Positions 1 through 5,002 of a stretch of DNA of 5,002 nucleotides are shown here, one piece after another; the stretch's first letter is position 1; each line of letters starts with the position of its first letter. The translations under genes were made by a program, and so were the position numbers. The DNA comes from JALZAA01 sp035316005 (GTDB taxonomy: Bacteria; Actinomycetota; Acidimicrobiia; IMCC26256; JACDBD01), in contig DATFXK010000244.1 in the NCBI GenBank assembly GCA_035316005.1, forward strand, positions 1 to 5,002, given 5' to 3'. The notes below the pieces were generated by a model that saw nothing but the letters and a program-made list of their open reading frames with translations, made no database searches and had not been told where the DNA came from.

Positions 1-1745
1 GGCAGGCGCTCGAACCCATGACCGGTCATCGGGTCGGGCTCCTCGGTGGTGGCGAGGTCACCCCGGTCGAAGGCGGCGTTGTAGCCGGCGATGTCGCGCA
101 CGCCGGCGTCGGCCAGGAGCTCGTACCGGAGGTCCATCTCACGCACGGCCCAGTCGAGCGCGTTCGCGGCCTTCTTGGGGTTGGTGACGACTGGTGTGAG
201 GAGGTGCGGCAGGTCGTTGTAGCCCCCGAGCTCGACGCGCTTGGGGTCGACGAGGATCAGTCGCACCTGGTCGGGTGTGGCGCGCATCAGGATCGACGAC
301 ACGATCGAGTTGATGCAGCTCGACTTGCCGGCGCCGGTCGCGCCCGCGATCAGGAGGTGCGGCATCGCCGTGAGGTTGAGCATGACCGGCTGGCCCGAGA
401 TGTCGCGTCCGAGCGCGACTTCGAGCGGATGGGAGGCCTGCATCGATTCCTCCGTCGCGAGCAGGTCGCCCAGGGTCACCAGCTGGCGCTGCCGGTTCGG
501 CACCTCGACGCCGATCGCGCTGCGGCCGGGGATCGGGGCGAGGATGCGCACATCGGGCGACGCCATCGCGTAGGCGATGTCGTGGCTGAGGCCGGTCACG
601 CGGTTCACCTTCACCCCGGACCCGAGCTCGAGCTCGTACCGCGTCACCGTCGGCCCGACCGTCATGCCGGACAGCTTGGCGACGACGCCGAACTCGGCCA
701 GCGTCGCCTCGAGCACCTTGCCGCCCTCCTCGACGAAGCGGCGGTCGATCTCGTGCTTGGTGCCGCGCTTGAGCACGTTCGCGGGCGGGAGCTTCCACGA
801 GCCGGGGCGGTAACCGGGCCCGAGGTCGATCGCAACCTGGCCGCCGGGCTCGACCGTGGTGCTCACCGCCGCGGGCGCGGCGGGCTCGGGGTCGGTCCCG
901 GCGAGCTCGCCGTACGGCCCCGGCTCGGGCTCGTCGGCCAGGTCCTCGAGGTCGTCCTCCTCTTCGAGCTCGTCGAGCCCTTCGGCGCCGGCTCGATCCT
1001 CCTCGTCGCCGGCCGCGGCATCGCCGGTGTCGTCACGGCCGAGCTGGAACAGGTCGCCGACGACGTGGGCGATCCGGCGCAGCCCGGCGCCGATCGCGGC
1101 GAACACGCGCCGCATGGGGACGCCCGGCGCGAGGAGGAGCCCGAGCAGGCCGATCCCGGTGAGGATGACGGCGGTGCCGACGACGCCGGCGACGGACGCG
1201 AGCGGCGCGGCCATGGCCGCGCCCAGCAGACCGCCGGCGTTGCGGAGCTGGTCCGAAGAGTCGACGGATGGTCTGCCGCCGGCGAGGTGGAGCAACCCGA
1301 CGACGGCGAGCATGGCGAGCACGATCCCGAGGCCGACGCGCAGCGGCGCAGGCGACCTGGCATCACCGTCCTCATCGTCCGTCGCCTCGTCGTCCACGTC
1401 GTCGTTGCCGAGGCGGTGCGGCAGGTAGCCGGCGACCAGGAGTGCGGCGAAGCCGAAGCACGCGAGCGGGAACGCGATCCGGCCCCGGCCGAGCAAGGTG
1501 GCACTGCCGTCGGCGAGGAAGCCCCCGACCGAGCCGGCGAGGTCCGACGCCAGCCCGAGCACCGTCAGGACACCGACGACGACGAGCGCTACCGCCAGCG
1601 CGTCGGCGCCGTGGCCCCCCAACTGGTGGCCCGCGGCCTCCCGCGTTCGCTCCCAGGCCGACGGCCGCGCCGGCGCGCGCCGGCGCGAGGTGCGACCGCG
1701 CTTCGAGGCGGGCTTCCGCCGACGAGTGCGAGGAGGCGCAGCCAT
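1..1745 (-). CDS. ftsK: DNA translocase FtsK/SpoIIIE, partial (C-terminus beyond left edge)
   Basis: This is a septum-anchored, ATP-driven DNA pump that clears and segregates chromosome termini at division. The first 581 residues are present. The start is ATG at 1745, followed by a strongly basic tail (residues 1-30, many Arg/Lys) as is common in actinobacterial FtsK. Hydrophobic segments lie at about 48-68, 88-108, 136-156 and 172-207, giving four membrane spans, the last perhaps two. A highly acidic linker (about 238-290, rich in Asp/Glu) joins them to the motor. The alpha/beta motor begins near 315. Walker A is GATGAGKSS (468-476, Lys474) and Walker B is LILVD (496-500), followed by the family's PKR. 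The stretch LLTPVVTNPKKAANAL (515-530) is also diagnostic. The rest of the motor and the gamma DNA-reading domain should lie to the left; full FtsK proteins are usually about 750-900 residues. A GAGG sits only 3 nt before the ATG, an unusually short spacing. Identity is very secure; the exact start is fairly secure. Confidence 0.96.
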   Translation of the reverse strand, partial: MAAPPRTRRRKPASKRGRTSRRRAPARPSAWERTREAAGHQLGGHGADALAVALVVVGVLTVLGLASDLAGSVGGFLADGSATLLGRGRIAFPLACFGFAALLVAGYLPHRLGNDDVDDEATDDEDGDARSPAPLRVGLGIVLAMLAVVGLLHLAGGRPSVDSSDQLRNAGGLLGAAMAAPLASVAGVVGTAVILTGIGLLGLLLAPGVPMRRVFAAIGAGLRRIAHVVGDLFQLGRDDTGDAAAGDEEDRAGAEGLDELEEEDDLEDLADEPEPGPYGELAGTDPEPAAPAAVSTTVEPGGQVAIDLGPGYRPGSWKLPPANVLKRGTKHEIDRRFVEEGGKVLEATLAEFGVVAKLSGMTVGPTVTRYELELGSGVKVNRVTGLSHDIAYAMASPDVRILAPIPGRSAIGVEVPNRQRQLVTLGDLLATEESMQASHPLEVALGRDISGQPVMLNLTAMPHLLIAGATGAGKSSCINSIVSSILMRATPDQVRLILVDPKRVELGGYNDLPHLLTPVVTNPKKAANALDWAVREMDLRYELLADAGVRDIAGYNAAFDRGDLATTEEPDPMTGHGFERL

Positions 1746-1819
1746 GGGCCTCGACAGTAACACCGGCCTCACCAGGCCCAGCTGGATACTCAGGCGACGG
1801 AGGAGCCCAGGAACGTCCT
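1746..1819 (-). other. Intergenic gap between the SDR gene and ftsK
   Basis: This 74-bp gap has no reading frame of note. On the minus strand it holds a short hairpin (GGCCT stem, GGTG loop, AGGCC stem; 1765-1778) with no T-run after it, so it is at best a weak terminator. A TACTGT at 1759-1754 fits the TAnnnT pattern of an actinobacterial -10 and ends 8 bp before the ftsK ATG. That could give ftsK its own leaderless or near-leaderless transcript, but I see no convincing -35 and such hexamers occur by chance. Read-through from the SDR gene into ftsK is equally compatible with the sequence. Confidence 0.3.
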
Positions 1820-2599
1820 CTACAGCGCGGGGAAGTAGCCGCCGTCGACCGGGTACACCTGCCCGGTGATCCACTCGGCGGCGTCGCTGCACAGGAGGAC
1901 GGCGAGCGGGGCGGGGTCGCTGACGCGGCCGAGGCGACCGGCCGGGTAGGCCCGGGCGAGTCGCTGCTCGAGCTCGGGCTGGCGCTCGATCGCGTCGGCG
2001 AGCAGCCCGTGGTTCATCGTCCCGAGCGACAGGCAGTTCACCGTCACGCCGTGCCGGCCGACCTCGGCCGCGAGCCCGCGTGAGAAGCCCATGGCGGCGG
2101 CCTTGGCCGCTCCGTAGACGACCTGCTTCCGCTCACCGCGGCGCCCGGCATCCGAGACGATCGTGAGGATCCTCCCCCACTCGCGGTCGATCATCGCCGG
2201 GAGGTACGCGCGCGTGACGCCGAGGACGGCGGCGAGGTTGAGCCTGATGAGCGGGTCCCACTCGTCGGGACCGGTCTCGACGAACGACTTCACCGTGATG
2301 CCCTCGGGCGGGATGCCGGCGTTGTTCACGAGGATGTCGACGGGACCGGTGTCACGCACCATGCCGGGCACGGCGCCGCGGTCCGTCACGTCGGCGACGA
2401 CCGGATGCGCGGTGCCTCCCTCCTCCTCGATCTCGCGCACGACCTTCTCGGCCCGGTCGCCGTACAGATCGTTCACCCACACCTCGGCGCCGGCGCGCGC
2501 GAGCTGGATGCAGATGGCGCGCCCGACGCCGCCACCACCTCCCGTCACCACCGCCACGCGTCCGGCGATGAAGTTCGACCAGTCGCGGATCGTGGCCAC
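1820..2599 (-). CDS. Short-chain dehydrogenase/reductase (classical SDR), substrate unknown
   Basis: This is a 259-residue NAD(P)-dependent oxidoreductase of the classical SDR family, probably cytosolic, with no signal peptide or membrane span. The Rossmann dinucleotide motif is TGGGGGVG (19-26). Asp70 in the ADVT stretch contacts adenine in relatives. NNAG lies at 92-95. The catalytic tetrad is Asn121, Ser149, Tyr162 and Lys166 (YGAAK). The C-terminus carries the usual GQVYPVDGGY pattern. Asp44 at the end of the second strand suggests a preference for NAD(H) over NADP(H); this is inference. The start chosen is GTG at 2599, just before the conserved N-terminal region. The frame stays open far upstream, but that part is antiparallel to no known domain and overlaps rnj. 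The start is 8 bp after the rnj stop; the nearest GAGG (2616-2613) is 13 nt away, so translational coupling to rnj is likely. It resembles 3-oxoacyl-ACP reductase-like SDRs, but the family is too broad to name a substrate. Confidence 0.9.
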   Translation of the reverse strand: MATIRDWSNFIAGRVAVVTGGGGGVGRAICIQLARAGAEVWVNDLYGDRAEKVVREIEEEGGTAHPVVADVTDRGAVPGMVRDTGPVDILVNNAGIPPEGITVKSFVETGPDEWDPLIRLNLAAVLGVTRAYLPAMIDREWGRILTIVSDAGRRGERKQVVYGAAKAAAMGFSRGLAAEVGRHGVTVNCLSLGTMNHGLLADAIERQPELEQRLARAYPAGRLGRVSDPAPLAVLLCSDAAEWITGQVYPVDGGYFPAL

Positions 2600-2607
2600 G
2601 ACGGCGC

Positions 2608-4275
2608 TCAGACCTCGACGACGACGGGGATGATGGCGGGGCGTCGCCGGGTCCGCTCGTTGATGAACCGGCCCAGGGCCCGCCGGGCGTGGCGGCGGAT
2701 CGTCTCGAAGTCGGTGGCGCCCTCCTCGGCCGCCTCGGCGAGGGAGGTGAGCACGGCCGCCTTGGCGTCGTCGAGGAGCTCGTCGGCCTCGGGCGCGTAG
2801 ACCCATCCCCGGGTGACGATCTCGGGCCCGGTGACGACCTCGCCCGTCGTTGCGTCCACGGTCACGATCACCACGACCACGCCCTCCTCGGCGAGGCTGC
2901 GCCGGTCGCGCAGCACCCCGTGGCCGACGTCGCCGACGATGCCGTCGACGTAGAGGTAGCCGGCCGGCACGACGCGCCGGTCGACGTCGATCCGCTCGGG
3001 CCCGATCGTGAGCACGTCGCCGTCCTCGCAGACGATCACGCGATCGTCGGGCAGGCCGACGTCGCGCGCCAAGCGGGCGTGGTGGACCATGTGCCGGTAC
3101 TCGCCGTGCACCGGCACGAACCACTCGGGCTGCGTCAGGTTCAGCATGAACTTGAGCTCTTCGCGGGACGCGTGACCCGACACGTGCACGGGCGCCGTCC
3201 CGCCGTGCACCACCTCGGCCCCGGCGCGGTGGAAGGCGTCGATCACCCGGGCGACGTTGGCCTCGTTCCCGGGGATCGCGTGGGCCGAGATCACGACGAT
3301 GTCGTCCTCGCTGACCTTCACCCACTTGTGCTCGTGCGCGGCCATGAGCGAGAGCGCGCTCAGCGGCTCGCCCTGGGAGCCCGTGCAGATGATGCACAGC
3401 TCGCCCGGCGCGTAGCGGGCGGTGTCCTCGATGTCGACCACACGCCCGGCCGGGACGTCGAGGAGCCCCGTCTCGCGGGCGAGCGTCACGTTCTGGTCCA
3501 TCGACCGGCCGAGGAACGCGATCTGTCGACCCGACGCCAACGCAGCCCGCGCCACCTGCTCGATCCGGTGCAGGTGCGACGCGAAGCAGGCGACGATGAA
3601 GCGCTGCTCGCGGTGGTCACGGAAGAGATCCCGCATGGCCTCGCCCACCGTCGACTCGGACGGCGTGAACCCGGGCCGTTCGGCGTTGGTCGAGTCCGAC
3701 AGCAGGAGACGGATCCCGCCGTCCATCCGGGCGATCTCGCCGATCAGCGCGAGGTCGGTCTTGCGCCCGTCGACCGGCTCGAGGTCGAGCTTGAAGTCGC
3801 CGGTGTGGAGGATCGTACCCGCGGGCGTGAAGTAGGCCGTCGCCAGCGAGTGCGGCACGGAGTGGGTGACGGGGATGAACTGGCAGTCGAACGGGCCGAT
3901 CCACCGCCGCTCACCGTCGCGCACCGGCACGAGTTCCGTGCGGTCGAGCATTCCCGCCTCGTCGATCCGGCCGCGGGCGAGCCCGAGCGACAACTCCGTC
4001 CCGTAGACGGGCGCGGCGATGTCGCGGAAGAGGTAGGCGAGGCCGCCGGCGTGATCCTCGTGCGCATGGGTGAGGACGACGCCCTCGACCCGGTCGGCGT
4101 TCTCCCGCAGGTAGGTGAAGTCCGGCAGGACGAGGTCGACGCCGGGCATGTCCGGGTCGGGGAACATGAGCCCGCAATCGACGACGAGGATCCGATCCTC
4201 GACTTCGAGGCAGAAGCAGTTGCGACCGATCTCGCCCAGCCCCCCGAGAAAGACGAGCCGTACTTCCCCGTTCAT
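2608..4275 (-). CDS. rnj: Ribonuclease J
   Basis: This is a zinc-dependent 5'-to-3' exo- and endoribonuclease acting in cytosolic RNA maturation and decay. At 555 residues it has the usual length for actinobacterial RNase J. The metallo-beta-lactamase core starts with FLGGLGEIGRN (9-19), followed by the metal motif HAHEDH (His70, His72, Asp74, His75), His138 in VTHSVPHS and Asp160 in HTGDFK. The beta-CASP part shows DSTNAERPG (194-202), FASHLHRIEQ (231-240), GRSMDQN (256-262) and TGSQGEP (298-304). HVSGHAS (364-370) and PVHGEYRH (388-395, His390) complete the active site. The C-terminal domain (about 460-555) is intact and ends in RRRPAIIPVVVEV. The ATG at 4275 directly precedes the first conserved strand and no alternative start fits. 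No clear Shine-Dalgarno precedes it, so the message may be leaderless. Two residues differ from the textbook motifs as I recall them (HAHEDH rather than HGHEDH; SVPH rather than SIPD). None of the metal ligands is missing, so the enzyme should be active. Confidence 0.96.
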   Translation of the reverse strand: MNGEVRLVFLGGLGEIGRNCFCLEVEDRILVVDCGLMFPDPDMPGVDLVLPDFTYLRENADRVEGVVLTHAHEDHAGGLAYLFRDIAAPVYGTELSLGLARGRIDEAGMLDRTELVPVRDGERRWIGPFDCQFIPVTHSVPHSLATAYFTPAGTILHTGDFKLDLEPVDGRKTDLALIGEIARMDGGIRLLLSDSTNAERPGFTPSESTVGEAMRDLFRDHREQRFIVACFASHLHRIEQVARAALASGRQIAFLGRSMDQNVTLARETGLLDVPAGRVVDIEDTARYAPGELCIICTGSQGEPLSALSLMAAHEHKWVKVSEDDIVVISAHAIPGNEANVARVIDAFHRAGAEVVHGGTAPVHVSGHASREELKFMLNLTQPEWFVPVHGEYRHMVHHARLARDVGLPDDRVIVCEDGDVLTIGPERIDVDRRVVPAGYLYVDGIVGDVGHGVLRDRRSLAEEGVVVVIVTVDATTGEVVTGPEIVTRGWVYAPEADELLDDAKAAVLTSLAEAAEEGATDFETIRRHARRALGRFINERTRRRPAIIPVVVEV

Positions 4276-4282
4276 CGGGCTG

Positions 4283-4288
4283 ATGCTA
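4283..4288 (-). promoter_or_regulatory. Possible -10 element of a leaderless rnj promoter
   Basis: The minus strand reads TAGCAT here, matching TAnnnT, followed by 7 bp and then the rnj ATG. A transcript from this hexamer would start at or within a base of the A of the ATG, which would explain the missing Shine-Dalgarno sequence. With a 17-bp spacer the -35 position reads AGATAC (4311-4306), which is far from consensus and lies inside one arm of the neighbouring dyad. The call rests on one hexamer and its spacing. Confidence 0.3.
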
Positions 4289-4299
4289 GTGATCGCCGT

Positions 4300-4344
4300 C
4301 GATGCGTATCTCGACCAACCTATTGGTGGTCGAGATACGCATCG
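4300..4344 (-). terminator. Long dyad (17-bp perfect arms) after the diiron gene; terminator or operator
   Basis: The arm CGATGCGTATCTCGACC (4300-4316) is the exact reverse complement of 4328-4344, with an 11-base centre. Allowing one bulged base, three more pairs (ACC with GGT) close a four-base TATT loop. The structure starts 6 bp after the TAA of the diiron gene, as expected of a transcription end or an mRNA 3' stabiliser. There is no T-run after the stem in the minus direction, so it is not a textbook intrinsic terminator; such T-less hairpins are proposed as terminators in high-GC actinobacteria. The arms are only about 57% GC, lower than the surrounding coding DNA. Because the left arm covers the place where the rnj -35 would lie, a protein-binding operator is the main alternative. 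Confidence 0.5.
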
Positions 4345-4350
4345 GGCCGG

Positions 4351-5002
4351 TTACGCACTCGCGGCTTCGCGGTCCTTCGAGACCTCGTCGAGCGTCGCGT
4401 ACTCCTCGCCGGTGTCGGTCCAGTCCTCGAACTGGATGACGCCGAGCTCGGTGAACCGCTGGCGCAGCCAGCCGTCGCCGGCGTCGAGCAGCCCGAGCTT
4501 CTTGCAGTTCGGGACGATCTTCGAGAACAGCAGCGTCTGGAACACCTGGCGCTCCGGCGCCTGCATGACGATCTTGACGACCTCCTTGACGTCGACGTCG
4601 AAGCGGTCCCAGACCTCCTGCTGGAGGAACCGGTCGCGCATGCGCACGGCGGCCTCGAATGCGAACTCCTGACGCTCCCGGATCTCGGGACCGGTCAGCT
4701 CCTTGTAGTACTCCTGCAGCGAGATCACGCCGAAGGCAACATGGCGCGCCTCGTCGCTCATCACGTACCGGAGGAGCTGCTTGAGCAGCGGCTCAGTCGT
4801 CATCTGCTGGATGAACCCGAAGGCGGCGAGGGCGAGACCCTCGACCATGATCTGCATGCCGAGGTAGGTCATGTCCCACCGCGGGTCCTCGATGATGTCG
4901 TTGAGCAGCAGCTTGAGGTGGGCGTTGATCGGATAGTGGCCGGACAGCTTCTCGTCGAGGTACTTGGCGAACACCTCGACGTGCCGGGCCTCGTCCATCA
5001 CC
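4351..5002 (-). CDS. Ferritin-like diiron-carboxylate protein, partial (N-terminus beyond right edge)
   Basis: The C-terminal 216 residues are present, ending at TAA (4353-4351). The fragment shows the diiron helix-bundle ligand pattern: DEARH with Glu4 and His7 of a first ExxH, Glu54 in the helix MVEGLALAAFGF, and DEARH again with Glu84 and His87 of the second ExxH. The first ligand Glu, on the preceding helix, must lie beyond the edge. That the window opens exactly on a metal-binding helix shows the gene begins well upstream; the GTG and ATG codons at 5001 and 4998 are internal. Ferritin-like proteins with this pattern include ribonucleotide reductase R2-like oxidases, acyl-ACP desaturases and N-oxygenases. 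I cannot assign a reaction. The tail after about residue 190 is acidic and probably flexible. No membrane segment is evident. It is likely a soluble oxidoreductase or oxygenase using O2. The dyad beyond its stop suggests that it is transcribed apart from rnj. Confidence 0.85.
   Translation of the reverse strand, partial: VMDEARHVEVFAKYLDEKLSGHYPINAHLKLLLNDIIEDPRWDMTYLGMQIMVEGLALAAFGFIQQMTTEPLLKQLLRYVMSDEARHVAFGVISLQEYYKELTGPEIRERQEFAFEAAVRMRDRFLQQEVWDRFDVDVKEVVKIVMQAPERQVFQTLLFSKIVPNCKKLGLLDAGDGWLRQRFTELGVIQFEDWTDTGEEYATLDEVSKDREAASA

Noticed and set aside
540..1300. Repetitive GC-rich and Asp/Glu-coding tract in ftsK as a repeat or recombination site
   Set aside because: It is explained by the acidic, low-complexity linker and membrane spans of FtsK; no unit repeats exactly.
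18..1760. A 580-codon plus-strand open frame opposite ftsK
   Set aside because: Its translation is low-complexity in Arg, Gly, Glu and Asp with no recognisable motif, while the opposite strand encodes a clear FtsK with Walker motifs. Long antisense frames are expected in very GC-rich genes.
1820..2599. Mycofactocin-dependent SDR
   Set aside because: As I recall, those enzymes carry an extra loop after the second Rossmann strand; here the sequence runs directly from WVNDLYGD into the next helix without an insertion, and no mycofactocin genes are visible.
2600..3397. Upstream in-frame extension of the SDR reading frame to give a 525-residue protein
   Set aside because: The added 266 residues are an Arg-rich out-of-frame reading of rnj, whose own frame is fully conserved there. 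The SDR family begins close to the GTG at 2599.
4115..4672. Plus-strand open frame crossing the rnj-diiron gap and the dyad
   Set aside because: It overlaps two well-supported minus-strand genes, has Ser/Arg-rich shadow composition and shows no domain.
4996..5001. GTG/ATG near the right edge as the start of the diiron protein
   Set aside because: Starting there would leave the protein without the first ligand helix and begin it on a metal-binding DEARH motif; the frame simply continues out of the window.
1..5002. CRISPR array, tRNA, rRNA, insertion sequence or prophage/defence system
   Set aside because: Reading both strands I found no regularly spaced repeats, cloverleaf, transposase, integrase or nuclease-helicase cluster; coding is continuous except for two short gaps.

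Overview
The window is high-GC bacterial DNA with every supported gene on the minus strand. Dense, actinobacterial-style coding, an RNase J of the length usual in Actinomycetota, and an FtsK with a very basic N-terminus all point to an actinomycete. The diiron protein and general protein style make an Acidimicrobiia-like lineage plausible, but this is inference and no marker in the window fixes the taxon.

Layout in transcription order (right to left): (1) 5002-4351, the C-terminal part of a ferritin-like diiron protein whose start lies beyond the right edge. (2) 4350-4276, a 75-bp gap holding a near-perfect dyad with 17-bp arms (4300-4344) and, next to the following start codon, a possible -10 element. 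(3) 4275-2608, a complete 555-residue ribonuclease J with its metallo-beta-lactamase, beta-CASP and C-terminal motifs intact. (4) 2599-1820, a complete 259-residue short-chain dehydrogenase/reductase beginning 8 bp after the rnj stop. (5) 1819-1746, a 74-bp gap. (6) 1745 to the left edge, the membrane domain and first half of the motor of an FtsK/SpoIIIE DNA translocase, which continues out of the window.

RNase J, the SDR and FtsK are probably at least partly co-transcribed: the rnj-SDR junction is tight and the SDR-ftsK gap has no strong terminator. The order rnj, then an SDR-containing interval, then ftsK resembles the actinobacterial rnj-ftsK neighbourhood known from Mycobacterium and Streptomyces. 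RNase J (RNA processing and decay) and FtsK (chromosome clearance at the septum) are housekeeping functions; the SDR's substrate cannot be told from sequence. The diiron gene looks like a separate unit, cut off from rnj by the dyad.

This looks like a mostly ordinary chromosomal core region. I see no mobile element, CRISPR array, tRNA, rRNA or defence-type system. The most noteworthy non-coding item is the dyad between the diiron gene and rnj, which could be a terminator, an operator or a dispersed repeat.
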